Source of the DNA: Prevotella sp.
GTDB lineage: Bacteria; Bacteroidota; Bacteroidia; Bacteroidales; Bacteroidaceae
Direction: 5' to 3'
Assembly (NCBI GenBank): GCA_017554105.1
Contig: JAFZIY010000029.1
Coordinates: 113,504 to 169,072, forward strand
Length of the DNA stretch: 55,569 nucleotides
Each line of letters starts with the position of its first letter. Position 1 is the stretch's first letter. A program made the translations under genes and the position numbers. Below the pieces are notes generated by a model, which worked only from the letters and a program-made list of their open reading frames with translations, ran no database searches and was not told where the DNA came from. Of the stretch, positions 9,842-19,845 are shown one piece after another.

Positions 9842-9865
9842 CGAAACGTTTCGAGGGCAAAATTA
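9842..9865 (-). promoter_or_regulatory. glnK promoter -7 element with overlapping palindrome
   Basis: CAAAATTA at 9858-9865 reads TAATTTTG on the minus strand, matching TAnnTTTG. The -33 element is weak (TGTTG near 9886). The perfect 12-base palindrome CGAAACGTTTCG at 9842-9853 lies at the expected transcription start, a possible operator. Confidence 0.55.
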
Positions 9866-10042
9866 GTACATTTTGGTAAAATATTCAACATATTTGTGTC
9901 ATTTTGAGTATCAGTTTTAGTGTATTGTGACAAATTGAAAGAAAAGCATATTTAATATGTATTGGTTTGAAAGTAAAACATATAAAATATATCCAAAATG
10001 AAAGTTTGCGTATAAAAAGTAGATAAAATAGAAAGCAAAAGA

Positions 10043-10073
10043 TTTGTTTTTCTTACTTTTTGTTATATCTTTG
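10043..10073 (+). promoter_or_regulatory. gltB promoter (Bacteroidetes type)
   Basis: TTTG at 10043-10046, 19 bases, then TATCTTTG at 10066-10073 match the TTTG/TAnnTTTG consensus. The leader to the gltB start is about 100 bases. The rest of the 371-base gap from 9813 is AT-rich and shows no gene. Confidence 0.8.
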
Positions 10074-10183
10074 CACTCGAAATCGTTCTTTTTCTCTTAC
10101 AACCGAGAGTGGAACTGACAATTTGTAATGTTAGGGTAGGGAAAAGATTGAATATAGAATATAAGGAATCTACAAAGGATAAT

Positions 10184-13100
10184 ATGGTTAGAAAAAAGCA
10201 AACTCAAACAAGAAATGGGCTTTACAGTGCCGATTATGAGCACGACGCTTGCGGTGTGGGTATGGTTGTTAACATTCATGGTAGTAAGAGTCATGAACTG
10301 GTGAACAACGCCCTTCATGTGTTGGAGAATATGCGTCACCGTGGTGCCGAGGTAGGTAAGGACGGTGACGGAGCGGGTATTATGCTCCAGATTCCCCATG
10401 AGTTTATTTTGTTGCAGGGTATTCCTGTTCCCGAGAAGGGGAAATATGGCACGGGCATCGTGTTTTTGCCAAAAGACGAAAAGGCACAGCAGGAGATCCT
10501 GAGTATCATGATGGAAGAGATAGAGCGTGTTGGACTGCAACTGATGCACCTGCGCACTGTCCCTACCAATCCTGAGTGTCTCGGAGAGTCGGCATTGAGC
10601 ACTGAGCCGGCAATCAAGCAGGTGTTCATCACTGGTGTCAGTGACGACGACGTGGAGAATTTCCCTCGCACATTATATATAATAAGGAAAAGGATTGAGT
10701 CAAGGGTAAATAATAAGGATTTCTATATCTGCTCACTCTCGAACACCAGCATCGTATACAAGGGAATGTTGTCGAGCGTGCAGTTGAGGCAGTATTACCC
10801 GGACCTGACAAATCAATACTTCACGAGTGGTCTGGCACTGGTTCACTCGCGTTTCTCGACCAACACCTTCCCAACATGGTCGTTGGCACAGCCTTTCCGC
10901 TTGCTGGCACACAATGGTGAGATAAACACCATACGTGGAAACCGTGGTTGGATGAAGGCACGTGAGAGTGTGCTGCTGGCCCCTCTCTCATCCTCACTAG
11001 GAAAGACGGATACCAATACTGTCCAGAGGGGACTTCTGGGAACCGACATCTCACCTATCGTGGAACCAGGTATGTCCGACTCGGCGTCTCTTGACAATGT
11101 ATTGGAGTTTTTCGTAATGTCGGGACTCTCGCTGCCCCATGCCATGAGTGTGTTGGTTCCCGAGTCGTTCAATGACAAGAACCCTATCTCGGAAGACTTG
11201 AAGGCGTTTTATGAGTATCACTCAATCCTCATGGAGCCCTGGGACGGTCCTGCCGCACTTCTTTTCAGCGACGGTCGCTTTGCAGGTGGTATGCTTGACC
11301 GTAACGGATTGCGTCCTGCACGCTATACCATTACGAAGAACGACATGATGGTAGTGGCCTCTGAGGTTGGTGTTATGGACTTCGATCCTACTGAGATTGC
11401 CGAGAAGGGCCGACTTCAGCCGGGTAAGATACTTCTCATAGATACGAAAGAAGGGAAAATATACTATGATGGTGAGATAAAGCAGCAACTGGCTGCGGAG
11501 CACCCATACCGTCAGTGGCTTAGCACAAACCGTATTCAGCTTGAGAAACTGAAGAGCGGACGCCATGTCGAGAATGGTGTGACAGGTCTCCTTGAGAAAG
11601 AACAGTTGTTTGGCTATGGTGCCGAGGATATCGACAACACCATTATACCTATGGCAATCAATGGTCAGGAACCTACTGCGGCGATGGGTAACGATACACC
11701 GCTGGCTGTTCTCTCCGACCGTCCTCAGGTATTCTTCAACTATTTCCGTCAGCAGTTCGCACAGGTAACCAATCCTGCCATTGACTCGATTCGTGAGGAG
11801 TTGGTTATGTCATTGACGGAGTATATCGGTCGTGTGGGATCAGGAATACTGAATCCAGATGAATCGAACTGTAAGATGGTACGTCTGCCACATCCGATAT
11901 TGAACAACACTCAGTTGGATATCCTATGTAACATAAGATACAAGGGATTCAACACGATAAAGCTGCCAATGACGTTCGAGACACACCCACAGACACTTAT
12001 GAAGGGTGGTGAGGTTGATTACCCTCAGGCAGGTGAGGACTTGCGGAACGCCTTGGATAAACTCTGCAAGGATGCGGAACAGGCAGTGGACGATGGATAC
12101 AACTACATCATCCTGACAGACAAGTGTGACTTGACTCCCAAATCCTCGGGAGTGGTAGGGTATATCCCTTCGTTGCTTGCCGTCTCGGCAGTACACCATT
12201 ACCTTATAAGTGTTGGTAAGCGTGTTCAGACCGCCCTGATAGTTGAGTCGGGAGAGATACGTGAGACTATGCACGCCGCATTGCTTCTGGGCTATGGTGC
12301 GAGTGCCCTGTGTCCATGGATGACTTTTGCCATTCTCGACGACTTGGTGAAGCGTCATAAGATACAGGAGGACTACCCGACGGCAGAGGCTAACTACATA
12401 AAGGCCGTAAAGAAAGGTCTTTTCAAGATTATGGCAAAGATGGGTATATCGACCATCCGCTCGTATCGCGGTGCGAAGATTTTTGAGAGCATCGGACTGA
12501 GCGAGGACCTGTTGCGCCACTACTTTGGCACGGAGGTGAGCACCATCGGAGGCATAGGATTAACCAAGATCGCACGTGATGCCATCGCTTTCAAGGAGGC
12601 TTCGCTCACGAGTGGTCCTACAACCCCTGACACTCTGCGCAACAATGGACAGTTCCGCTGGCGTAAGGATGGCATCAGTCATGCCTGGAACCCGGAGACC
12701 ATCACTACGTTGCAGCGAGCCACAAGGACGGGCGACTATGCGATGTTCAAGAAATACAGCGGTCTTGTAGATGAAAAAGAAAAGAAAATCTTCATCCGTG
12801 ATTTCCTTGGTTTCCGCAAGAACCCCATAAGCATCGATGAGGTAGAGCCTGTTGAGAACATTGTAAAGCACTTCGTGGCAGGAGCCATGAGTTTCGGTGC
12901 ATTGAGCAAGGAAGCCCATGAGGCCATATGTCTTGCCATGAACAAGTTAGGCGCCAGGTCGAACACTGGTGAGGGCGGCGAGGATTCGGAGCGCTTCCAT
13001 TCCAGTGTCGATGGCATCTCGTTGTCGAGCAAAACCAAGCAGGTTGCGAGTGGTCGTTTTGGTGTAACGACAGAATATCTTGTAAATGCTGAGGAGATAC

Positions 13101-14782
13101 AGATAAAGGTGGCACAGGGTGCTAAGCCTGGTGAGGGTGGTCAGTTGCCTGGTTTCAAGGTTAACGAGGTGATAGCAAAGACGCGTCACTCCATTCCAGG
13201 CATCTCGCTCATCTCCCCGCCTCCACATCATGACATATACAGTATAGAGGATTTGGCACAACTTATCTTCGACCTTAAGAACGTGAACCCCTCAGCATCG
13301 GTTTCAGTGAAACTCGTGGCAGAGAGTGGTGTTGGAACAATCGCCGCAGGTGTGGCCAAGGCCAAGGCAGACGTCATCGTAATAAGTGGTGCCGAAGGAG
13401 GTACGGGAGCCAGTCCTGCATCAAGTATGCGCTTTGCCGGTATCTCGCCTGAGATAGGTTTGAGCGAGACGCAGCAGACCCTTGTTAGAAATGGTCTGCG
13501 TGGCAACGTCCGCTTGCAGGTGGATGGACAGATGAAGACCGGTCGCGATGTAGTCCTCATGGCATTGTTAGGCGCAGAGGAGTTTGGCTTTGGTACTGCC
13601 GCCCTCATTGTACTCGGCTGTGTTATGATGCGTAAGTGCAACCTGAACACCTGTCCGATGGGTGTGGCCACTCAGAACCCGGAACTGCGTAAGCATTTCA
13701 TGGGACGTTATGAGTATCTGGTTAACTATTTCACCTTCATCGCACAGGAGGTGCGGGAATATCTGTCAGAGATGGGCTTCAAGAGTCTTGATGATATCGT
13801 AGGACGTACGGATTTGATTGAGGTGATGAAAGATGAATCAGTGGCAAAGAGTGATACCCAACTGGATTTTGGACGTTTGCTGCATAAGGAGGAGGGCTCA
13901 CTTCATTTCACTGGTGATATCAGTAAACCCAGTGTTCCTCTGGGAATGCAGAATACTATCATCGATGAGCGGTTGATTGCTGCTGGTGTGGTGGATAATG
14001 AGGGTAGTGTGAACCTCGACTATACCATTAGTAATACAGACCGTGCCGTCGGCTCTATGTTGTCGGGTGCCATTGCCAGGAAGTATGGTGCTGCTGGACT
14101 GCCCACAGATACTGTCAATGTGAAGTTCAAGGGCTCTGCAGGTCAGTCGTTTGGTGCATTCCTCGTGCATGGTGTCAACTTCAAGTTGGAAGGCGAGACC
14201 AATGACTATTTCGCAAAGGGACTCAGTGGTGGTCGCATTGCGATACTTCCACCCACTCGTGCTAACTTCGCTGCAGAGGATAATATCATTGCCGGCAATA
14301 CAGGACTGTATGGTGCCACCAGTGGTGAGTTATATATCAACGGTAAGGTAGGTGAGCGCTTTGGTGTGCGCAACTCAGGTGCCATTGCCGTTATCGAAGG
14401 CGCAGGTGACCATTGCTGTGAATACATGACAGGAGGTCGTGTGGTTGTTCTTGGTGAGACGGGCCGTAACTTCGCTGCAGGAATGTCGGGTGGTGTGGCC
14501 TACGTATGGGACAAAAACCATACATTCGACTATTTCTGTAATATGGATATGGTGGAGATAGACCTCGTGGAAGACAGTGCTTCGCGAAAGGAACTACAGG
14601 AACTTATACGTAAGCATTACCTCTATACAGGTTCAAAACTCGCACGTGCAATGCTCGACGACTGGCAGCACTATGTTGACGATTTCATTCGTGTAATACC
14701 GATAGAGTATAAGAGTGTGTTGCAAGAGGAACAGATGAAGAAACTGCGTAAGAAAATAGCAGACGTGCAACGAGACTATTAA
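10184..14782 (+). CDS. gltB: Glutamate synthase large subunit
   Basis: The GOGAT alpha subunit, which moves the glutamine amide to 2-oxoglutarate to give two glutamates. I choose 10184 (MVRKKQTQTRNGLYSADYEHDAC) over the ATG at 10109, because it leaves a normal 22-residue propeptide before Cys23, the nucleophile in DACGVG. The protein is 1532 residues, the usual size. Order: class II glutaminase, central domain, FMN-binding synthase domain (GAEGGTGASPASS), the 3Fe-4S motif C-x5-C-x4-C in CVMMRKCNLNTC, then the glycine-rich beta-helix (GDHCCEYMTGGRVVVLGETG). It is first of gltB-gltD-dapL-glnA and divergent from the glnK-amt unit, which places glutamate synthesis with ammonium uptake. Confidence 0.97.
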   Translation: MVRKKQTQTRNGLYSADYEHDACGVGMVVNIHGSKSHELVNNALHVLENMRHRGAEVGKDGDGAGIMLQIPHEFILLQGIPVPEKGKYGTGIVFLPKDEKAQQEILSIMMEEIERVGLQLMHLRTVPTNPECLGESALSTEPAIKQVFITGVSDDDVENFPRTLYIIRKRIESRVNNKDFYICSLSNTSIVYKGMLSSVQLRQYYPDLTNQYFTSGLALVHSRFSTNTFPTWSLAQPFRLLAHNGEINTIRGNRGWMKARESVLLAPLSSSLGKTDTNTVQRGLLGTDISPIVEPGMSDSASLDNVLEFFVMSGLSLPHAMSVLVPESFNDKNPISEDLKAFYEYHSILMEPWDGPAALLFSDGRFAGGMLDRNGLRPARYTITKNDMMVVASEVGVMDFDPTEIAEKGRLQPGKILLIDTKEGKIYYDGEIKQQLAAEHPYRQWLSTNRIQLEKLKSGRHVENGVTGLLEKEQLFGYGAEDIDNTIIPMAINGQEPTAAMGNDTPLAVLSDRPQVFFNYFRQQFAQVTNPAIDSIREELVMSLTEYIGRVGSGILNPDESNCKMVRLPHPILNNTQLDILCNIRYKGFNTIKLPMTFETHPQTLMKGGEVDYPQAGEDLRNALDKLCKDAEQAVDDGYNYIILTDKCDLTPKSSGVVGYIPSLLAVSAVHHYLISVGKRVQTALIVESGEIRETMHAALLLGYGASALCPWMTFAILDDLVKRHKIQEDYPTAEANYIKAVKKGLFKIMAKMGISTIRSYRGAKIFESIGLSEDLLRHYFGTEVSTIGGIGLTKIARDAIAFKEASLTSGPTTPDTLRNNGQFRWRKDGISHAWNPETITTLQRATRTGDYAMFKKYSGLVDEKEKKIFIRDFLGFRKNPISIDEVEPVENIVKHFVAGAMSFGALSKEAHEAICLAMNKLGARSNTGEGGEDSERFHSSVDGISLSSKTKQVASGRFGVTTEYLVNAEEIQIKVAQGAKPGEGGQLPGFKVNEVIAKTRHSIPGISLISPPPHHDIYSIEDLAQLIFDLKNVNPSASVSVKLVAESGVGTIAAGVAKAKADVIVISGAEGGTGASPASSMRFAGISPEIGLSETQQTLVRNGLRGNVRLQVDGQMKTGRDVVLMALLGAEEFGFGTAALIVLGCVMMRKCNLNTCPMGVATQNPELRKHFMGRYEYLVNYFTFIAQEVREYLSEMGFKSLDDIVGRTDLIEVMKDESVAKSDTQLDFGRLLHKEEGSLHFTGDISKPSVPLGMQNTIIDERLIAAGVVDNEGSVNLDYTISNTDRAVGSMLSGAIARKYGAAGLPTDTVNVKFKGSAGQSFGAFLVHGVNFKLEGETNDYFAKGLSGGRIAILPPTRANFAAEDNIIAGNTGLYGATSGELYINGKVGERFGVRNSGAIAVIEGAGDHCCEYMTGGRVVVLGETGRNFAAGMSGGVAYVWDKNHTFDYFCNMDMVEIDLVEDSASRKELQELIRKHYLYTGSKLARAMLDDWQHYVDDFIRVIPIEYKSVLQEEQMKKLRKKIADVQRDY

Positions 14783-14812
14783 TAGTTATTGGTTATAGAT
14801 TATAGGTTATTG
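14783..14812. repeat. TTATTGGTTATAG oligonucleotide repeat between gltB and gltD
   Basis: The segment GTTATTGGTTATAGATTATAGGTTATTG (28 bases; first half GTTATTGGTTATAG) starts directly after the gltB stop and fills the gap. A comparable AT-rich repeat lies between proA and argF'. Confidence 0.6.
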
Positions 14813-14818
14813 AATAAT

Positions 14819-16162
14819 ATGGGAAATCCTAAAGCATTTTTAGAAATACACCGTCAGGAAGCTGGTCATCGTCCAATCCATGATAGGATTCACGACTTTG
14901 GTGAGGTGGAGCAAACTTTAAACACTCATGAACGCAGATTGCAGGCATCACGCTGCATGGATTGTGGAGTTCCTTTCTGTCATTGGGCATGTCCTCTGGG
15001 TAACAAGGCACCGGAATGGAACGAGGCATTATATCGTGGTGAATGGGAACAGGCTTATCGACTGCTCTCGTCAACAAACCCATTCCCGGAGTTCACGGGA
15101 CGCATCTGTCCTGCATTGTGTGAGAAAGCCTGTGTGTTGAACCTATACAACCATGAGCCAACTACCAACCGTGAGGATGAGGCTGCCATTACTGAAGCAG
15201 CCTTCCGTGAGAACTATATCCAACCACGTACCAACATACAGCGCAATGGAAAGCGTGTAGCCGTTATTGGAGCTGGTCCTGCTGGTCTGACTGCCGCCAA
15301 CGACCTCAACCTTATGGGGTATCAGGTTACCGTTTTTGAAAAGAACGAGGCCGCAGGAGGTCTGTTGCGCTATGGAATCCCTAATTTCAAACTCAACAAG
15401 GCCATCATCGACCGAAGGCTGTCGTTATTGGAAGCCGAAGGGATAGAGTTCTGTTATGGAAAAGAAATAAGCGATGTCTCGAAACTGACAGGGTATGATG
15501 CCATTGTCATAGCCACGGGCACACCGACGGCTCGCGATCTCAATATACCGGGAAGAGACCTGAAGGGCGTTCATTTTGCCCTCGAACTACTCTCCCAGCA
15601 GAACCGTGTCCTCGCAGGCATGGAATTCGCTAAGGACAAGCGCATCACCGCCAAAGGAAAGGATGTGTTGGTCATCGGTGGTGGAGACACTGGCAGCGAC
15701 TGCATAGGTACTGCTCATCGCCAGGGATGTAAGAGCGTCACTCAGATAGAGATTATGCCGCGTCCTGTGGATGGTCCTGACGACCCGGCCAATCCGTGGC
15801 CAAACTACCCACGCACTCTCAAGACCACTACAAGTCATGAGGAGGGTTGCACCCGTCGTTGGAACATCAATACCCTTGAGTTCCTCGGAGAAGACGGAAA
15901 ACTCACCGGTGTGCGTGTCCAGGAGATTGACTGGAAGCCGAATCCGGAAGGTGGACGACCATTAATGGTGACGAAAGGCAAGCCTGAAATTATCAAGGCA
16001 GAACTGGTGTTGCTGGCAATGGGATTCCTGAAACCAGAACATCCGCAATATCCAGAGAATGTCTTTGTATGTGGTGACGCTGCCAATGGCGCCTCGCTCG
16101 TAGTCAGGGCAATGGCCAGTGGCAGAAACACCGCTAAGAAGGTAAATGAGTGGTTGAAGTGA
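14819..16162 (+). CDS. gltD: Glutamate synthase small subunit
   Basis: The FAD- and NAD(P)H-binding beta subunit of GOGAT, which feeds electrons to GltB. I start at ATG 14819 (MGNPKAFLEIHRQEAGHRP), as in the family; a TTG at 14789 would add ten residues encoded by the intergenic repeat. The protein is 447 residues. Cysteine motifs for 4Fe-4S clusters are CMDCGVPFCHWACPLGN and CPALCEKAC. VIGAGPAGLTAAN is the FAD Rossmann motif and VIGGGDTGSD the NAD(P)H one. GDAANGASLVVRAMASGR near the end is the usual conserved FAD-binding tail. It forms a unit with gltB and is followed by dapL after 34 bases. Confidence 0.96.
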   Translation: MGNPKAFLEIHRQEAGHRPIHDRIHDFGEVEQTLNTHERRLQASRCMDCGVPFCHWACPLGNKAPEWNEALYRGEWEQAYRLLSSTNPFPEFTGRICPALCEKACVLNLYNHEPTTNREDEAAITEAAFRENYIQPRTNIQRNGKRVAVIGAGPAGLTAANDLNLMGYQVTVFEKNEAAGGLLRYGIPNFKLNKAIIDRRLSLLEAEGIEFCYGKEISDVSKLTGYDAIVIATGTPTARDLNIPGRDLKGVHFALELLSQQNRVLAGMEFAKDKRITAKGKDVLVIGGGDTGSDCIGTAHRQGCKSVTQIEIMPRPVDGPDDPANPWPNYPRTLKTTTSHEEGCTRRWNINTLEFLGEDGKLTGVRVQEIDWKPNPEGGRPLMVTKGKPEIIKAELVLLAMGFLKPEHPQYPENVFVCGDAANGASLVVRAMASGRNTAKKVNEWLK

Positions 16163-16196
16163 GAGATAAGACAATAGGAAATAAATAATTGATAAT

Positions 16197-17456
16197 ATGG
16201 CATTAGTAAACGAACATTTCCTGAAACTGCCGAACAACTATTTATTCGCTGACATTGCAAAGAAAGTTAATGCATTCAAGGCGATACACCCCAAGGCAGA
16301 CGTCATCAGCTTAGGTATCGGCGATGTGACGCAACCGCTTTGCCCTGCAGTGACAGAGGCGATGCACAGGGCAGTGGACGAGATGGCTACCACACAGGGT
16401 TTCCGTGGCTATGGACCAGAGCAGGGTTACGACTTCCTAAGAGAGGCAATCCTGAAGAACGACTTCCTGCCACGTGGCATTCACCTTGACATTGATGAGA
16501 TATTCGTCAACGATGGTGCAAAGAGCGACACGGGAAACATACAGGAACTAATCCGCTGGGACAACTCCATTGGTGTTACAGACCCTATCTATCCTGTCTA
16601 TATTGACTCAAACGTGATGATTGGACGTGCGGGAATACTTATAAACGGGAGATGGTCGAATGTAGTATATATGCCATGTGTGGCAGAGAATGGCTTTGTA
16701 CCACGAATGCCGGAGAACAGCCATGTCGATGTCATCTACCTCTGTTATCCCAACAACCCTACGGGAATGGTGATATCGAAAGAGGAGTTGCGCCGATGGG
16801 TGAACTATGCCCTGCGCAACGACATACTGATATTCTATGACGCTGCTTACGAGGCATATATCACAGACCCCAAGATACCACATAGTATTTATGAGATAAA
16901 AGGTGCGCGCAAGTGTGCCATTGAGTTCCATTCATACTCGAAGACGGCAGGCTTCACGGGAGTGCGTTGTGGATATACCGTAGTGCCAAAAGACCTTACG
17001 GCTGGCACACTCGATGGCAAGCGCGTTGCCCTGAACCCGCTTTGGAACAGAAGGCAGTCGACGAAGTTCAATGGTACCAGTTACATCTCTCAGCGTGCCG
17101 CAGAGGCAATATATACGCCAGAGGGGAAAGAGCAGGTGAGGAAAACGATCGACTACTATATGCACAATGCCCACACGATGCTCAGTAGGTTGCGTGCACT
17201 GGGCTACGAGGTATATGGTGGAGAGAACGCACCCTATATATGGATGAAAACACCACGGTCCATGGAAAAGGGAAAGCAGGAAAATGCCAGTCCTTCATGG
17301 AGATTCTTCGAGGAACTGCTTTATGGTGCCCATGTGGTATGTACGCCGGGAGTAGGGTTCGGTCCTGCAGGCGAGGGATATGTCCGCTTCACTGCTTTCG
17401 GAAGTCGCGAAGCCACGGAAGCGGCTCTTGACCGCATCGAGAAGTGGCATAAGTAG
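16197..17456 (+). CDS. dapL: LL-diaminopimelate aminotransferase
   Basis: A PLP enzyme converting tetrahydrodipicolinate and glutamate directly to LL-diaminopimelate, for lysine and cell wall synthesis. The start MALVNEHFLKLPNNYLFADI and the DVISLGIGDVTQPL segment are typical of DapL. The PLP lysine lies in SYSKTAGFTG. Length (419) is close to the family size of about 410. Use of glutamate as amino donor fits its position between gltBD and glnA. The other aspartate-to-lysine steps are not in this window. Assignment by remembered family sequence is strong; a different fold-type I aminotransferase is unlikely. Confidence 0.93.
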   Translation: MALVNEHFLKLPNNYLFADIAKKVNAFKAIHPKADVISLGIGDVTQPLCPAVTEAMHRAVDEMATTQGFRGYGPEQGYDFLREAILKNDFLPRGIHLDIDEIFVNDGAKSDTGNIQELIRWDNSIGVTDPIYPVYIDSNVMIGRAGILINGRWSNVVYMPCVAENGFVPRMPENSHVDVIYLCYPNNPTGMVISKEELRRWVNYALRNDILIFYDAAYEAYITDPKIPHSIYEIKGARKCAIEFHSYSKTAGFTGVRCGYTVVPKDLTAGTLDGKRVALNPLWNRRQSTKFNGTSYISQRAAEAIYTPEGKEQVRKTIDYYMHNAHTMLSRLRALGYEVYGGENAPYIWMKTPRSMEKGKQENASPSWRFFEELLYGAHVVCTPGVGFGPAGEGYVRFTAFGSREATEAALDRIEKWHK

Positions 17457-17539
17457 TGAGTTGTTTCATAGCAAGGCGCCGCAGGCGTCGACTGATAAGT
17501 GAGAATATATTTTAAAGGTTTAATAAAAAACGATTAAAG

Positions 17540-19756
17540 ATGGAAGCATTAAGATTTCAGGTTGTCGGTGAGGCATTTAAGAAAAAGCCTCTCGACGTGA
17601 CAGCACCTATTGAGACCCCCGCAAAGTATTTTGGACGGAAGGTTTTCAACAGAGAGAAGATGTACAAGTATTTGTCTAAGGATGTTTATGAGAAAATGAT
17701 AAACGTCATTGACAATGGCGCACAACTTGATCGTGAGGTTGCTGATGCCGTGGCTGCAGGAATGAAGCAGTGGGCAACGGACAACGGCGTGACTCACTAT
17801 ACTCACTGGTTCCAGCCGCTTACCGAGGGAACTGCAGAGAAACACGACTCTTTCATCGAGCACGACGGAAAGGGTGGAATGGTTGAGGAGTTCACAGGCA
17901 AGCTGCTTGTACAGCAGGAACCCGATGCTTCTTCATTCCCCTCAGGAGGTATTCGTAGTACTTTCGAGGCTCGTGGATACTCTGCATGGGATCCAACAAG
18001 TCCTGTGTTCATAATAGATGATACGCTTTGTATTCCAACGGTATTCATTAGCTATAGCGGTGAGGCCCTTGACTATAAGGCTCCGCTTCTGCGTGCCCTG
18101 CATGCAGTGAATGTGGCTGCAACAGACGTGTGCCACTACTTTGACCCGACAGTGAAAAAAGTGAAGTCGAACCTCGGTTGGGAACAGGAGTATTTCCTCG
18201 TTGACGAGGGATTGTATGCCGCACGTCCCGACCTGCTCCTCACAGGACGCACACTGATGGGACATGACTCGGCAAAGAACCAGCAGATGGACGACCACTA
18301 CTTCGGTTCTATTCCTGAGCGTGTTGCCGCCTTCATGCGCGAACTGGAAATCGATGCTCTCGAACTGGGCATCCCTTGCAAGACTCGTCACAATGAAGTT
18401 GCTCCTAACCAGTTTGAGTTGGCACCTATCTTCGAGGAAACGAACCTGGCAGTCGACCACAATATGCTGTTGATGTCAGTGATGAAACGTGTAGCCCGCA
18501 AGCATGGTTTCCGCGTGCTGCTTCACGAAAAGCCTTTCGCAGGCATTAATGGATCAGGTAAGCACAACAACTGGTCGCTGAGCACGGACAATGGCGTGCT
18601 GTTGCATGCGCCAGGCAAGACACCTGAGCAGAACCTGCGCTTTGCCACATTCATCGTGGAGACACTGATGGGCGTGTATCGTCATAACGGACTCCTCAAG
18701 GCAAGTATCATGAGTGCTACCAATGCACATCGTCTAGGTGCAAACGAAGCACCACCAGCCATCATCTCAAGTTTCCTTGGCAAGCAGGTGTCTGAAATGC
18801 TTGACCATATTGAGAAGGCCGACCGTGAGAATATCTTCGCCATGGATGGCAAGCAGGGAATGAAGATGGATATACCTGAGATACCAGAGTTGTTTATCGA
18901 TAATACTGACCGTAACAGAACGAGTCCTTTTGCTTTCACAGGTAACCGCTTTGAGTTCCGTGCCGTGGGTAGCGAAGCCAACTGTGCATCTGCAATGATA
19001 ACTCTGAACAGTGCCGTTGCCGAGGCTCTTGTGTCATTCAAGAAACGTGTTGATGCGAAGATTCCAGAACTGGAGAAGAAACTCGAAGGGACAGGCCATA
19101 ACGCGGTGTTCCACGCCATAATCGATGTGCTGCGTGACGACATCAAGACATGTAAGCCAATACGCTTTGATGGTAACGGTTACAGTGATGAGTGGGTTGT
19201 TGAGGCAGAGAAGCGCGGACTTGATGTGGAGAAGTCGTGTCCGGTAATCTTCGAGCGTTACCTTGACCCCGAGAGCATCCAGTTGTTCGAGAGTCTTGGA
19301 GTGATGACAAAGAAGGAACTTGAGGCACGCAACGAGGTGAAGTGGGAAACCTACACCAAGAAGATTCAGATTGAAGCACGTGTCTTGGGCGACATATCAA
19401 TGAACCACATCATTCCTGTTGCCACCCGCTATCAGTCACAGTTGCTCAAGAACGTCGAAAACATGGCTGCCATCTTCCCGGCTGAGAAAGCGGAGAAACT
19501 CTCAGCCCGCAACATTAAGTTGATTGAGGAGATTGCAGAGCGCACTTTGGCGATAGAACAGCAGGTTGAAGAACTGGTAAATGCACGCAAGTTGGCCAAC
19601 AAGATAGAGGATGAGCACCAAAAGGCAATTGCCTATCACGATACCGTAGAACCAAAACTGGAGGACATACGTTATCAGATAGACAAGTTGGAACTTATTG
19701 TTGACGACAGCCTCTGGCCACTTCCAAAATATCGAGAGCTGCTATTCATAAGATAA
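17540..19756 (+). CDS. glnA: Glutamine synthetase type III
   Basis: Makes glutamine from glutamate, ammonia and ATP. With 738 residues it is the large GSIII (GlnN) type common in Bacteroidetes rather than the 470-residue GSI. Landmarks include GGIRSTFEARGYSAWDPTSP, KTRHNEVAPNQFELAP (glutamate-binding region), GINGSGKHNNWSLST (nucleotide loop) and NRTSPFAFTGNRFEFRAVGS. The C-terminal 150 residues are helical and charged, as in GSIII. It is last in gltB-gltD-dapL-glnA, separated from dapL by 83 bases with a small GGCGCCGCAGGCGTC inverted repeat. Transcription ends at a strong hairpin just after the stop. Confidence 0.96.
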   Translation: MEALRFQVVGEAFKKKPLDVTAPIETPAKYFGRKVFNREKMYKYLSKDVYEKMINVIDNGAQLDREVADAVAAGMKQWATDNGVTHYTHWFQPLTEGTAEKHDSFIEHDGKGGMVEEFTGKLLVQQEPDASSFPSGGIRSTFEARGYSAWDPTSPVFIIDDTLCIPTVFISYSGEALDYKAPLLRALHAVNVAATDVCHYFDPTVKKVKSNLGWEQEYFLVDEGLYAARPDLLLTGRTLMGHDSAKNQQMDDHYFGSIPERVAAFMRELEIDALELGIPCKTRHNEVAPNQFELAPIFEETNLAVDHNMLLMSVMKRVARKHGFRVLLHEKPFAGINGSGKHNNWSLSTDNGVLLHAPGKTPEQNLRFATFIVETLMGVYRHNGLLKASIMSATNAHRLGANEAPPAIISSFLGKQVSEMLDHIEKADRENIFAMDGKQGMKMDIPEIPELFIDNTDRNRTSPFAFTGNRFEFRAVGSEANCASAMITLNSAVAEALVSFKKRVDAKIPELEKKLEGTGHNAVFHAIIDVLRDDIKTCKPIRFDGNGYSDEWVVEAEKRGLDVEKSCPVIFERYLDPESIQLFESLGVMTKKELEARNEVKWETYTKKIQIEARVLGDISMNHIIPVATRYQSQLLKNVENMAAIFPAEKAEKLSARNIKLIEEIAERTLAIEQQVEELVNARKLANKIEDEHQKAIAYHDTVEPKLEDIRYQIDKLELIVDDSLWPLPKYRELLFIR

Positions 19757-19824
19757 CCACACCGTTTCGGTGGTTTGAAGTTTGCGTAGGGCTCGGTGCT
19801 GCGATAGCACTGAGTCCTTTTTTT
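19755..19824 (+). terminator. glnA terminator (two hairpins)
   Basis: A first hairpin AACCAC/GTGGTT (19755-19775) overlaps the stop codon. A second, GGGCTCGGTGCT/AGCACTGAGTCC (19789-19817, with G-U pairs), is followed by seven T (19818-19824). Confidence 0.85.
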
Positions 19825-19845
19825 GCTTGCTTAAATGTTTTGTGC

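Noticed and set aside
10109-10183. Earlier start of gltB
   Set aside because: It would place 47 residues before the nucleophile Cys; the ATG at 10184 gives a usual propeptide.
10074-10183. Riboswitch in the gltB leader
   Set aside because: I could not recognise any known riboswitch core or a clear terminator/antiterminator pair in this leader.
11924-12520. Minus-strand open frame of 198 codons within gltB
   Set aside because: Antisense shadow of a well-conserved gene; composition and residues are not protein-like.
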